From Dryococelus australis (taxonomy: Eukaryota > Arthropoda > Insecta > Phasmatodea > Phasmatidae): a stretch of DNA of 64,000 nucleotides. The stretch spans positions 308,800,666 through 308,864,665 of the forward strand of contig CM057009.1 of assembly GCA_029891345.1 (NCBI GenBank). Reading direction: 5' to 3'. Shown in pieces: positions 24,786-36,474 of the stretch (its first letter is position 1; each line of letters begins with the position of its first letter). The position numbers and the translations under genes were made by a program. Below the pieces are notes generated by a model. The model had not been told where the DNA came from. It ran no database searches and worked only from the letters and a program-made list of their open reading frames with translations.

Positions 24786-26349
24786 TTTCTCATAAACCAT
24801 GACCAACGTTTTTCCCTTCGTTGTCCATCTTGTACCGAATTTCTCTATACCTAGTTCGCTAGTGTCCCTTAGCATAAAGAGATGGAGGCCCACATCAATG
24901 GGTGATACGATGTGGCACAGTATGAATGAGACCTTTACTGCATCTAATGTTTACTGGACCTGTATTGTCGCTGGTGTGGTGACAGATCTGTTAGGGGTGC
25001 TAGTGTTGTGGCAAAATTCGGAATGAAGTACCTCAGCCAATTTAACAGCCCGAGAAACTGCTGTACTTACTTACACATAGTGAGTCCTCTTGCCTTTGCA
25101 ATAAATCGCAGTTGTTTCGAATGTGGTCGGTTACATTGCTCATTCGCAATGGGGCCCTAGTAACTAAAGATCAGTTATCGATATATGATATTTTTGTGAT
25201 GTTCAGGTTAGGTTGTGGGTGGCAAGTCTTTCCAGTATCAGGTATAAATGTATAACATGTTCATCCCAGTTGTCTAACCACACAATTGTGTAATCCAGGT
25301 TAGGCCGCTGCTAATTCCCCCACATATCGCTCAAGAACTTTAACCATTGTGCTCTGAAATTTAGTTGGTGCTCCCTGCAGTTGAAATGGCATCGCCCTTA
25401 ACTGAAATCAGTACCTGTCCGGTACTGTAAACTTAGTCTCGAGTTTCTCCCAATGGCACACCAGCAGTTGTCAATAACTTGACCACAAATGAATTTGCAG
25501 CGTACTTTAGCATTAACTAGGCCGGCCAATACACTTTTTACACTATTAAGCTTTCATGGGAGGAGGGAATGCTACATCATTCAACACGTAGAAATCTACA
25601 TGTAACATTGGGGACCTATATTTCTTACCCCTTAATACCATTTAAAAGCTGCTTTCGGTTTTAGTAAGCTTAATCACTTTATCTCCTAGCATTTCACACA
25701 CCAGTTACTTTTATTTTGCATCGTTCTCTCAGCCTGTAGTCCTGTGGGTTGACATAGATACTCCTCTCATCCATGGTGTATATGTGGGACAGAGCTATGA
25801 TGGTCCGCTGGAAGGTGTCCGTTGAAGCAAATACCTTCTTCCTTTCATTGATTACCTGCTGTATGGCGGCCTGATGGGCGGCAGGCACACCCTGAAATGT
25901 CCATGGGGGCGCTGATATAGGCACTTTGTCGCTCCGGTCGACAGATGTGGGCTCTGGCTGCTCCCATCAAAATCACCATGTATTTCTCCCATTAGTAATG
26001 GCTGATCCAGCATTATATCCTTATGCAAACCAGTCACTCCGAATGCCGGGGTTCTTGGAACCTGATCTCGCACTTTCACTTCCATTTTCCTCCCACGAAG
26101 TGTCGCATGATGCTTCATCCTAATTGGGGTTCAATGTCCTCTGCCATGACCATTCGAGGTTTCGCACACACCTAGCTAGCTCAGGTGTGAATGAGGGTGG
26201 TGGTCTGCTTTCTGTTGACCTCCAACAGCTGGAGCACCTGGTTGCTGCTGGCCTCTGTGACACCACATTCAGGCCAAATGTTTTGACTTTGAGCACTGCA
26301 AATGCCACTTTATAGTAAACTATACATGATCTCTAGGTGCCCTCCATAT
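24786..26349 (-). pseudogene. Pol fragment of the gypsy family (copy B)
   Basis: On the minus strand the RT N-terminus is seen at 25,700-25,800 (TMDERSIYVNPQDYRLRERCK, then KVTGV). The palm follows at about 25,250-25,400, where NLDYTIVWLDNWDEHV stands for the catalytic YLDD region with its second aspartate lost. LLNWLRYFIPNFATTLAPLTDL follows at about 25,000, then the first part of RNase H (GLHLFMLRDTSELG, then GKTLVMVYEK) just before the LTR. The rest of RNase H and integrase are missing. The high-coordinate end is cut at 26,349 by a copia insertion and resumes at 30,976. Inactive. Confidence 0.8.
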
Positions 26350-26536
26350 TGATGGACAAAATGTTCAGTTGGTAGTGTATTTAGTGTATTGGTATTTGTG
26401 GTTGTTTATGGCATTGACAGCCTTTTTTGTGTTGTTCTGAAATGTTTAGATAATCAGAAGTTATGTTTGTATTATGGTCAGTAAAATCTGCTAAAACAGC
26501 TTACATTGATTATCAGTTATAAGTATATTCTCAACA
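26350..26536 (+). repeat. Copia element 5' LTR
   Basis: Starts TGATGGACAA and ends TTCTCAACA; the 3' copy starts TGTTGGACAC, so the first base pair after TG has mutated here. It contains an aataaaa-like signal in the 3' copy and gtaaaat here. It is the direct repeat of 30,792-30,975. Confidence 0.93.
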
Positions 26537-26552
26537 GGTTATGGGCCCAGTT
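26537..26552 (+). promoter_or_regulatory. Primer binding site of copia type
   Basis: GGTTATGGGCCCAG follows the LTR end with no gap. From memory, this is the same site used by Drosophila copia, which is primed by an internal fragment of initiator methionine tRNA rather than by a tRNA 3' end. Confidence 0.85.
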
Positions 26553-26677
26553 ATTCAAGCCTGTTTTTGTAACTGGCAGTTATTTATGCTTTTCTTTGAG
26601 ATTTTCTAAATAGACTGGCGTCGGCGTCATTTTGTGTCGCATTTTGTAGGTGTAGCATAACAAGGATTCGAGAGTTT

Positions 26678-27253
26678 ATGATCATGAAGTTAAGTTCGAG
26701 TTTAAAGTTGTCTGGAGGAGACAACTGGGCTGTGTGGAAGTTCCAGATGGAGGTTATTCTGAAAGGAGGAAGACTTTTCGGAATTGTTAGTGGTGCAGAA
26801 GTTTAACCTGTGGAGGTAGAGAATAAAAATATTTGTGTTCAGACTTATGCAATGGCTCAAGAATTTATTCTTACAAGAATGGAATCACGACCACTCATGC
26901 ATCTTTTATCTTGTACTACTTCTAGTGAAATGTGGTCGAAGTTGAAGTCAGTCTATGACAAGAAGTCTGTTGTAAGTGTTAATTTACTTCAACATAAGTT
27001 CTTCCTAATAGAGTTTAAGGAGGATTCAGTAGCAGCTTTCATGCCTAAGTTGGAAGAAATCAGGGTAAAGTTGAAGCAAGCCAGAGAACCAATTTCAGAC
27101 AAAATGTTGATTACAAATGTCCTTGTGTCACTACCTGAGCAGTTCAAACACTTTAGTTCAGTGTGGGAGTCTGTTCCGCTTGAAATGCAATTTGTGCAAG
27201 AACTGACATCAAGGCTTCTGATTGAAGAAGAAAGAATAGGTTCGAGAGATTAA
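26678..27253 (+). pseudogene. Copia gag (stop at 26,804)
   Basis: The frame begins MIMKLSSSLKLSGGDNWAVW, the tryptophan-rich start typical of copia gag (UBN2-type). One in-frame TAA at 26,804-26,806 interrupts it, and the frame then stays open for 147 codons to 27,253. The capsid-like helices include LSCTTSSEMWSKLKSVYDKK and FFLIEFKEDSVAAFMPKLEE. A shifted frame at about 27,293-27,345 holds the zinc knuckle as WYSCGKDEHLARFC, where the first cysteine of CX2CX4HX4C has become tryptophan. Gag would package element RNA in cytoplasmic particles. Confidence 0.88.
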
Positions 27254-27479
27254 GAAGTGATAGTGCTGGCCAGTGTAAGTAACAGCAGTTCAAGAAAATG
27301 GTACAGTTGTGGAAAGGATGAACATTTGGCCAGGTTCTGTGACAAAAATAAGGAAGCAATAAATTACCACTATTGCAAAAAGAGGTCATCTGATAGCAAA
27401 TTGCAGGCTGTTTAAGGCAAAAAATGACAATAGAGAAAATGAAGTAAATGCTTTCATGACCTTCAGAGCAGAAGATGAA

Positions 27480-27700
27480 CTGAGTGATAACTGCTGGTAT
27501 ATGGACACCGGATCTAGCAATCATATGTGTGGTGACAAACATTTGTTTAAGTCTTTTGAAAACAAGCAGTTTTCAAATAGAGTAACTGTTGGTGATGGAA
27601 AACATTTATAAGTGATAGGACATGGAATGGCGAAGTTGTATGTGTGGAATGGTGTGAAATTCATAAAGACTATATTACTAAATATCCTTTAAGCTCCACA
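27480..27700 (+). pseudogene. Copia protease domain
   Basis: CWYMDTGSSNHMCG at 27,490-27,533 is the copia protease active-site motif with its DTG triad intact (27,504-27,512), followed by VTVGDGKH. The frame has stops after GKHL and again near 27,690. It is part of the single copia polyprotein, between gag and integrase. Confidence 0.85.
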
Positions 27701-27989
27701 GTTAAAATTTAATATTTTTTCAGCTGGTTGTGTATTGGACAAAGGCCTTAATTTAGTGTCCAACAGTGAACAGTGCAACTTTGTAAATGACAAAGGGGAA
27801 GTTCGTGCAGTTGCTAAACATGTAAATAAACTATATCAATTTTTTTTTTGGAAACTGAAACGCATTCTGAGCTTTCCAATTCATTGATGAAAGACATTGG
27901 CCCCATATCTAATCTGAGTATCTTGTGTGTATCTGAGCAGGACAGCAATACTGAATTTGAAATTTCTGAATGTAATGTGATTGTGACGA

Positions 27990-28730
27990 AAAGGATTGAA
28001 AAATTAAGTATGTGGCATCAGTTACTTTGGCAACAAAACATTCAGCATGTTAAATCATTATTGAATAGGAAAACTATAATATTAATTGACGATAGCACAC
28101 ATTTTGTATGCGAAGAGGGTTTGTCTGGAAAACAGCTTCGCCTGCATTTTCAAATCAGTGTTTCTCGAACGACAGAGAGATTATAATTAGTGCACTCTGA
28201 TGTATGTGGTCCGAGGGAAAGCCCATCACTTGGTGGTGCAAAGTATTTTTTATTGTTGAAGTATGACTACTCAGGATATAGGAAAGTTTATTTCCTGAAA
28301 CACAAGTCTGAAGTGAAATCGTGCATCAAGAAATATATCACGAATCAGAAAGGGAGACTGAATGTAAAATTAAGTGTCTGAGAAGTCACAATGGCCTAGA
28401 ATTCACTAATACTGAGTTACAAAAAGTACTAGACTCATTTGGAATTGTGCACCAAAGTAGTGTTGTGTACACACCCCAAAAAAATGGCAGAGGAGAAAGA
28501 GAGATTCAAACTTTACTGGAAGCTGCCCATACGATGCTTGGGGGTATGCCCAAGCCTTTTTGGGCCAAAGTAATTACACTGCAGCCTACTTGCTAGACCG
28601 ATCAGGTTCAAGTCCCTTTGAAGGCAAAACTCCTTATGAAGCGTATCACAAAAAGGATGTTAACTTCAGCGACTTCAAAGTTTTTGTTCACATGTTTCTG
28701 TTCACAAGCCAAAGGAGAAAAGGTTGAAAC
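27990..28730 (+). pseudogene. Copia integrase, catalytic Asp to His
   Basis: A GAG-pre-integrase segment (MWHQLLWQQNIQHVKSLLNR) leads to the core: LVHSDVCGPRESPSLGG with the first catalytic Asp, YDYSGYRKVYF, then CLRSHNGLEFTN where the second catalytic Asp (normally SDNG) is His at 28,387-28,389, and NGRGEREIQTLLEAAH with the catalytic Glu. Stops and frame changes occur near 28,185 and 28,380. The loss of the second acidic residue alone would abolish strand transfer. Confidence 0.9.
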
Positions 28731-29960
28731 TAGATCCGAAAAATGAGACAGGTGTTTTTCTGGGATATGACGAGGATGTCAAATGCTACAGAGTGTTTAT
28801 TCCATTAAGCAACAAGGTCACAGTGCATCGTGATGTTGTCTTTCTGCTACCCGAGTTGAAGCATGAAGTAGAAGAGCATAACAGAGAACAAGATATAAAA
28901 AAAAGAGTTTTTGTCTGTAGGGGATGACTCTGAAAGGTGTGCGGGGAAAGAAAAAGAAGATAGTGTACAAGAAGTGGAGGAGGGTGTAAATGAAAGGATA
29001 GTTATACAATATAGTAGCTGTGATGAGGATTTAGGACGGATTGCCACAACAGCAAGGGAAAATGAGGGCGTCGAAGGAGAAGGCTACAATCTACGAAGAA
29101 GAAGAAACATTAAGAAGCCATCCTTTCTTGAGGTCTATCTTCTTGGTTTGTGTAACATGGTTGATGATGGCCCGAAAACATTTGATGACGCAGTGTGTAG
29201 TGTATACAATAACAAATGGAGGGAAGCCATGGATAGGGAGCTGATAGCATTGAGAGAGAATGGGTAATGGGTAACTAAATCTAGCGACTGTACTGTTATT
29301 GGTTGTACATCGGTTTTCAGACATAAACAGATGAAAAAGGAAATATAGTGTCTTATAAAACGATGTTAGTGTCAATGAGGTTTTAACAAAATTTGTTATC
29401 TTCTGAAAATTATAGTCTAGTTGCTAGGTTAACATAAGTAAGATTTTTCCTTTTTTTTTTTTTTTTTTTTTTGTAATTAGCAAACCCCGATGTTTATGGT
29501 GCATTTTTGTATGGGGAGATAAAATGCTGTGTGTATATTTCTTTATAAAAGGGACGTTATTGTGAACCTAAAGAGGAAGGGAAAGGGACAGTATATAAAT
29601 TAAAGAAAGCTTTGTATGGGTTGATAAACTGAACAAAAAATTGGAATGAAAAGTTTCATGATGTAGCGAAACAGTTAGGCTTTGTGAGATGTGATTATGA
29701 ATATTGTCTCTACACCAAAATTCAAGGTGATTGCAAAATATACTTGCACTTATAAATTGATAATTTTTACTAGCTTCTGATAGGGAGCAATATGTGGTAT
29801 CTGTAAAGGAATTGTTGAGCAATCATTTCAAAGTGAAAGATCTAGTGCCAATTTGTCATTATTTGGGAATGCATATTTCACAAAATGTGAGGGATGGTAT
29901 TCTTGTTATAAATCAGACTATTTAGCTTGAATATTTACTGGAGAAATGTAATATTTCTCA
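28730..29960 (+). pseudogene. Copia reverse transcriptase
   Basis: After the integrase tail (NETGVFLGYDEDVKCYRVF at 28,745) an acidic linker leads to the RT start, NNKWREAMDRELIALRENG at 29,210-29,265. A T22 tract at 29,451-29,472 interrupts the palm. The sequence then continues with VYKLKKALYGL and the catalytic region at 29,741-29,765, which reads HL-stop-IDN in place of YVDD. DLVPICHYLGMHIS and the region to 29,960 complete the thumb. Clearly dead. Confidence 0.87.
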
Positions 29961-29982
29961 CTGTAACACTGCTTCCACTCCT

Positions 29983-30660
29983 ATGGAAGAGAATTTTGAC
30001 CATAGCATGTTAAACAGAACCAAATTAGAGAGTCACAAATTTGAAACTAGGTGCAAACAAGTTATTGGTTCACTGATGTATGCTATGGTGTGTTCCAGAC
30101 CAGATATATGCTTAGCTATCAGTAGTTTAAGCAGATATAAATCATGCGCTAGTGAGGATTTGTGGATAGCTTTAAAGTGTGTCCTGTGCTATGTAAAAGG
30201 TGCCCTAAACTTAAGTATGACATTTACCAAAAATGAAAATTGCAAAGACAGTATAGTAGGGTATGTAGACTGTGGCTGGGCAGGTGACAGGTCAGATAGA
30301 AAGTCAACTGGTGGATGTGTTTTTAAAGTTTTTGGTTGTATTGTGACCTGGGCTTCTCGGAAAGAGTTTATGCTGGGTTTCTCGGAAAGAGTCTACCACC
30401 GTTGCTTTGTCATCCACCTAGTCCGAATTCGTAGCATTTGGCATGGCCACAAGTGAAGCCTGTTGGCTCAAAAATTTGAATGAAAGCTTGGTAGGATCAA
30501 GCGTTGTTGTAAGGTTGTTTGAAGACAATCAGTCTGTTATAAATGTGTGCAAAAACCATCAGTTTCACCACAAACTGAAACATGTGGACAAAAATCTTTT
30601 TTGTAAGAGACAAAGTTTTTAACAATATTGTATCTACTGAGTATGTCCCCACAGAGTAAC
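29983..30660 (+). pseudogene. Copia RNase H domain
   Basis: The 157-codon frame has VIGSLMYAMVCSRPDICLA (the conserved YxxxxTRPDI region, here with CSRPD), VGYVDCGWAGDRSDRKSTGG with the first catalytic Asp, and TWASRKE. A short duplication (gggtttctcggaaagag-like, near 30,355-30,395) shifts the frame. The next frame carries EAEFVAFGMATSEACWL and LFEDNQSVINVCKN with a second catalytic Asp, then HKLKHVD. Confidence 0.88.
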
Positions 30661-30782
30661 AAGTCATTGATGTTCTGACTAAGCCTTTAGGAAGAGTAAA
30701 ATTTGCCAAGTTTAGAGGCATGTTAGGTTTGAATAAAGGTGAAAGTTTAACTGCAGTTTGTAGTATTTAAAGTCTTAACATT

Positions 30783-30791
30783 GAGGAAGAG
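30783..30791 (+). promoter_or_regulatory. Polypurine tract
   Basis: GAGGAAGAG abuts the 3' LTR start TGTTGG, the normal place for the plus-strand primer. Confidence 0.85.
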
Positions 30792-30975
30792 TGTTGGACA
30801 CGATGTTAAGTTGGTAGTGTATTTAGTGTATTGGTAGTTGTAGTTGTTTACGGTATTGACCGCCTTTTTTGTGTTCTGAAATGTTTAGTCAATCCAAAGT
30901 TAGGTTTGTATTATTGTCAATAAAATCTGCTAAAACAGCTTGGTTTGATTGGCATTTATGAGTCTATTCTCAACA
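30792..30975 (+). repeat. Copia element 3' LTR
   Basis: A 184-bp LTR starting TGTTGGACACGATG and ending TTCTCAACA. It contains caataaaatc, a likely polyadenylation signal. It is about 13 percent different from the 5' LTR by hand count. Confidence 0.93.
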
Positions 30976-31040
30976 CATATATTCCTGGATGGTCACCATG
31001 ACTGGGCTACAATTAGAGGAGTATGATGACACCATCGTTA
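30976..31040 (-). pseudogene. Continuation of gypsy copy B after the copia insertion
   Basis: Joined across the copia element, copy B matches copy A: ggtcaccatgactgggctac here against ggccaccagaaccagtcta at about 17,464, and tatgatgacaccatcg against caatgacaacattcg. Similarity fades near 31,040, where copy B ends or becomes too diverged. Confidence 0.65.
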
Positions 31041-32539
31041 TTACAAGTGATTTGCAGAATGATGTGGCATTTCTTTTTTGTCATTTCAAATAACCAGCAG
31101 AACCACGTATATAAAATATCCCACCCTTTTTTTCTATTCTGGCATGTCTTTTGAAGGTCGCGCATGAGGCACCTCAAATAACCATTATTCCTTGAGCTGG
31201 AAATCCGAATGGCAGCCACTGAAAACTGCCAAGCAACAAAACCAGAGTAAAATTAATGGTGAAATATAACTGACAATTTTATAGTAGCCTGCCATCAGGA
31301 AATTTTAGTATGTGCATAATTAAAAAGGTGATCAGCAGGAGAATGTTACTGGGGATTGATTTTCAGTTAACTTCGAGTAAAGTGAAATCACAGGCACTGG
31401 TAAATACAATCTGCACGTTTTCTTTGCAGAGTGAACAAATAGCCAAATATTCAGAAATTAAATAATAATATCCTAGTAATAATGTTCATTCTTCAAAATA
31501 CTCTGTAAAAACTCGAAAACAAAAAAAAATGCAACAATTCTGATGCCTATATTGTTATAAATAAAATTAATCTTTATATATGGAACATATTCTGTTTGGT
31601 TTTGTGTTGATTCATATGAATATATTTTTGTATGAAAACACTGAAGTCATAATTTTGGCATGAGTTTTGAAGTATTATATTAATGTTGTTGATCTTTAGC
31701 TTAATCATGAAGATTCACATTTTTTATTTTTACATGTGGAATTTTGTATATCATTATATATATTGTACATGCCATACATTTCTGTACCAAACTGCGATAC
31801 TGTAGGCTTTTTCTTCATTGCCATTTTTAGTCAAAGTTATTAATTCTTCAGGATTTTTACTATTATTTTATTTCAATAAAGTTGGATTTACGTTAAGTGG
31901 CATTTTATTGAAGAATTCCTTAGTGTAATGAAGTAATGCCTCCTAACAAAAGTACATTTGTGAAAAGTCGTAGTGTCATTGGAACAAAAATGTTTAAAAA
32001 AATCGTAGTTAGTTTCTTCACGTAGGACCACTGAATCTGCTCCCTATGTGTATAACAAAAATTTTTTCATTCTGTGCAGAATTTACATTGTAAAAAATAT
32101 ACTATAAATCAAACAGAGAATAATACAGAACGTCCCAAAATAAATTATGTTGCTTGCAAAGTGGTTAATATATAGAAAAATTCTATAGAAAAATAAATAG
32201 ATATATTTTTGTGTTGTAGCAGGTAGCAAGCCTGCGCCTGTGGAAGGTATTTTAATTCTTAATGTGGACATTGTTGGTGATGCTGTGACCAGTATGTGTG
32301 TGTTGGCAGTGTCCTGAGCTGTGGGGGATGCGCCACACATAAGACATGAACAAGCGGATGTTTAGTAAAATGGAGTGTTATTTATGTAAATAGAAAACAT
32401 TGCTTATCTGACAGCATTGTAAAAAAAATATTTTTGAGATCTCTTATCAGCATTTAAGAGAAACATATTATGTGGATTTAGAGGAGTGTTTGGAAACACA
32501 TTAAGACGGCCCATGTTACACAACCAGAAGCAGTGCAAA
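31041..32539. other. Intergenic, nothing recognised
   Basis: AT-rich. Short open frames on both strands have no recognisable motif. A decayed N-terminal region of the transposase at 32.5 kb may begin near 32,440. Confidence 0.45.
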
Positions 32540-33240
32540 AGAGGAGGGTACAAGTATTAATACTGTTGTTGCCATGTGCAACGGGTCCAGAAACTTTCTG
32601 ACGCTGACTATTCACCAGAGGCAACTATTTGCATGTGGCTGCATAAGCAGTGCCATTTTAATCCTATCTTGGACAATGTGTTATTCACAGATGAGGCAAC
32701 CTTCACAAGGGATGGTGTCATCAACTTCCACAATACCTATCTGGATGGACACCAATCCCCACGGGTTGATGTGGTTTTGTCATTAATGTCAAATTGCAAT
32801 TCGTGTGGAGTGTGAATTTGTACGGAACATTTATGTGATGCCATCTGTGTTACAAATGAATTTGAATGAACACAACTACTGATATCTCTTGGAATATAAT
32901 TTATCCAGCATCATTGGATATGTTAATTTACGGGTATGACACATAATGTGGTTTATGGATGATGGTGTACGTACGCATTTTATAAAAACAGCTTGACGTA
33001 TTGTGAACATTGGACAGACTGCCAGATATAAATCCGATTGACATCTACATGTGTAGCTACATAGAGGTATTGGTGTATAATAATAATTTCCACATCCTTC
33101 ACCAGATACTGCTAGATATAATATATGCACCATGCCGAACATATTCCTTAGGGATAGGAGGTCCATGGACATATGTTTAAATAGTGTTTTGATGCTCATG
33201 GAGAACATCTTGAACACTCCCTCTAGTAGCAACACTCTGA
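32540..33240 (+). pseudogene. Tc1/mariner-superfamily transposase relic
   Basis: The frame 32,576-32,815 reads RVQKLSDADYSPEATICMWL, then NVLFTDEATFTRDGVINFHN, which is the first catalytic Asp region of a known insect mariner-like transposase group (VLFTDEATFTRDG). Further on, after frame changes, WFMDDGVRTHF at about 32,950 matches the second Asp block (usually FMQDGAPAH). LPDINPIDIYMCSYIEVLVYN at 33,019-33,080 matches the third (SPDLxPxDFxLWG). The domain would cut and paste DNA at TA sites. Stops and frameshifts between blocks show long decay. I did not find its terminal inverted repeats. Confidence 0.82.
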
Positions 33241-36200
33241 TGGTTATCTACTAAAATGAAATAGCCCTGTCCACTATATAAAGCCAACCATATTAAGCAG
33301 GCCCATGTTTACAACCAAAATTAAAACTGACATGTAAATGTAATTTTCATATCCTTTCTATATATTTATTACCACACTGTAAGCAGAACTAAAAATTCCC
33401 GGACAGACTACTTACAAATCCACAAAAATATACACTTTAAGTGTGAATGCATGGATAAACACTTGTGTTTGTATTTGTGTGTTATATAAGGTGGCAGTAT
33501 TCAACCGATTCCTTCTGAATAACCAATTAGGTATTGCATATGACACCTTCTACCTAAAATGAATAAGAAGGGAGATATAAGCCTTTGAAATCATTTTTTA
33601 AAATCTGATTTCTTAAAATATCGGAAACAAAGTGATATTAAAATAACAATATCCTCCGAACCTCGTGTTATGTTATAAGAATCTTCAGTCTAAGAGCAGA
33701 CTCATTAATACATCCCCTCGTAATGAAAATAAGTAAAGTCAAAACCATTTTTTGGTGGCGACTTTTTAAGGAATATATCAACATTTGATGTTTGTTTATT
33801 GAGATATACGACCTAATTACAAAAATGGTCATCATATTGGAATCCCTCAGGGCCCACCGCATTCGTGTAAAACGCACATAAAGCTTCGGTTGCAGTAATA
33901 CAGCGCTTAGCACCTGGATATTCTACCTGCATGCGTGTATGTTGTTGTGTACTGCAAAGACGATGAGGAAGGACTTTATTAACGTCATAAATAATCTTAT
34001 AGTTCTAAAGCTGTCTGTTTCTGGCGACAGTGACTTATGATTCCCTGCCCCCTGCAGGAAGAGTTGGTTTTGCCTTGATCCACTGGCTGAACAAAACAAG
34101 TCGCATTTATTGGGAGAAACAAAACTTTGATATTCTAAAGTAAATATATGCTTTCCTGTGCCATGTACTCAAAAAGTTCCTTATATTTTTTCCCAATTTA
34201 TCTGAATTTATAAGCAATTTTTCAAACAGTTCATTTGTCATTTCAAGGGATCAGCGAAAATGTTCGAATTATCAACGATTACAAAATAAAAAGTTTAATT
34301 TAGGCAGGTTAAACTGTATTATATTTGAGCACCATTTTACACGTCATTTATGCAAGCATTTAAGGATCAATACCTTATTAGAAGATAAAATACGTATGTT
34401 AAACTGTACCCTAATTCGTTTCCATGCAGGGAGGTATATTTTTAAGCATTATCAAGCAAAATTACTAATCGAATTTTGAAAAATGGTTATACATGCATTT
34501 CCTATAAAAGAAAAAAACCTTTTGTTTGTAAACATTAACGTACATTCCTCATTTTTTATTTGAAATCTCAGGACGGAGGGTTTAGTGATGTAGCAGTCAG
34601 AGTATGCATCTCCCAACCATGTGAACCGCGATTGATTCTGAGTGGAGTCATTCCGATTTTCGCACGCGGGAAATTTACGGAAGTTTGCCAAAGGTTAGAT
34701 GGTGACATCAGGGCTCTTGCGTCTCCCCCGCCCCCTCTATTTAGAATATGCCGTTGCTACATCTTCGCCTCATTTCACCCTCACTAGCAAACTAAACGCC
34801 ATCCAGACCTCTCAACCACCTCTCAGATGCGTCATTCATTTCAAACAGAATGGATGATATCGTAAATAATTTACAATAACAATTTTCTCTTACATCATTT
34901 AAAAATAATACGATTATTGTTGCAATGTGTCAATAAATAATAAAGTTACGAATATTGAAAATTGTACAGCAAAAATTCAAATGAAATGCACTTAATCAAA
35001 TATATTTGAATTACTATATTTGCGACAATAGCAATGGAACATATATTACAATTCGATACAATAAAATATATGCACGCCTGTTATCCTGACATAGAACATG
35101 CAAGTAAGTTTTTTGTTTGTATTTGGTTAGTGTTATCAATAAATGTTTATACAAATGTAGAGTGGAAAATTTTTAACTACTATAACTCAAATATTGAAAA
35201 TTGACCAGATAAGGTCTCCCTTATCTCTGCGGTATAGATGGCAGCCTGCCAGTTTATGGTGAGTGATTTTATATGTTTGAATCATGAATAAGCACCAGTG
35301 AATTTGCCCATTTTAGGAGAAATTTACTGTATGTATGGCACGAAATTCCCATTCCAGTTACCAAAATGCAGAGGTGTCGAAAGACCAAAGTTAAATTTAA
35401 AAAATTATGGTTTTTAATATATATGATATTTTCCGCACTCAACTGAATGTCGAGTAATTAGGTACTTCATACAAATTTGTCCCGAAATTCATCAACAGCT
35501 CCTGTTTATAATACAGGAGCACAGAAAGTAGAAAACATGTTCTATGATTAAGGTACCGCGCGTTACTTCTTAGCTGCCAAACAATGAGTTAGGTCCTATC
35601 TTATAATTATTAAGGAAAGTGTCTCCAAAATATAAATACCTCATGAATTTTAACTGTCTTTTGAGTTTAGAATGCGTATACTCGTTAGTTGTACAAAGTT
35701 TTTTCATATTTGAATGTATCTGCTTAAAGCCATTCTAAAATCCAACTGAAAATCGAGGTTTTAAGTGTGGCCAAAACAGTAAGTGATATTGGGATTAAAA
35801 ACCACTTGCATAATATACAGCTACGTGAATCAGATTTCACTTAGTGACATTTCACAGTAAACAGTACTGAAACCAAGCAACCTCTATGGCTAAAAACACT
35901 AACTGCACGCGAACATAAGGCTTTAGTTTGGCATTTTGAGTAAACAATGGATAGCTGCGTCATATTATATGTAAATTTAAGTTACTTTAGTGTACAAGCT
36001 ATTGATCGTTAACTTACTAGAAAAATGTGTGTGTAAATAAGTAACAAAGAGCAAATATTACAAAGAATATAAAACTATTTTAAGTACAGCTTTACTGCAA
36101 AATCTGTAGAGGATATGTACAAAAACATTGAAAATTGTTCAATATTCTGTCTATTAAGTGCACGTGTGGTGGCATACGACCTGCAGTCTGTACGTGCAAG

Positions 36201-36247
36201 CCATGCACGCGCGTGCAGTGGTGCTGAAGAAGGGTGTGTTGTTGCAG
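33241..36247. other. Intergenic, nothing recognised
   Basis: AT-rich DNA with a GC-richer patch at 34,560-34,800, whose frames on both strands have no recognisable domain. It may be an intron or intergenic DNA upstream of the exon at 36,248. Confidence 0.45.
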
Positions 36248-36474
36248 GTATGCACATAGAGACTCCGCAGAGCACGCCGGTCGGCACACCTCGAGGCCCG
36301 CGGGACACAGGCGGTGACTCCTCCGACACATTGAGCGAGACGGATTCTCAGAAGTCGCTGCGCATGCGACGCAAGTTGCCGCCTATCCCTGCTGACCAGG
36401 AGGCAGCCCCACTGCCGTCACTCAAGAAGCGAGAGCGTAACAAGTCCAAGACCACTCAAGACAAGTTCCGGCAA
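36248..36474 (+). CDS. Candidate internal exon, unrecognised Ser/Pro-rich linker
   Basis: A GC-rich, codon-biased stretch stands out sharply from AT-rich flanks. It is preceded by TGTGTTGTTGCAG, an acceptable splice acceptor, and stays open through 75 codons: GMHIETPQSTPVGTPRGP, a Ser/Thr/Asp-rich run (GDSSDTLSETDSQKSLRMRR), KLPPIPADQEAAPLPSLKKR and a basic end ERNKSKTTQDKFRQ. GTGACC at 36,475 would be a weak donor. If it is not used, the frame runs on to a stop at 36,544-36,546. The composition suits a disordered linker of a cytoplasmic scaffold or signalling protein. I cannot name the gene. No other exon of it is identified in the window. Confidence 0.5.

Larger units (their letters stand above)
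26350..30975 (+). mobile_element. Full-length, inactive Ty1/copia retrotransposon
   Basis: A 4,626-bp element flanked by a perfect 5-bp target duplication CATAT (26,345-26,349 and 30,976-30,980). It has two LTRs of 187 and 184 bp, a primer binding site right after the 5' LTR and a polypurine tract right before the 3' LTR. The coding order gag, protease, integrase, RT, RNase H defines Ty1/copia. Gag, integrase and RT each carry a disabling change. By hand alignment the LTRs differ at about two dozen positions plus a 3-bp indel, so the insertion is old. It sits inside the gypsy copy B. Confidence 0.95.
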
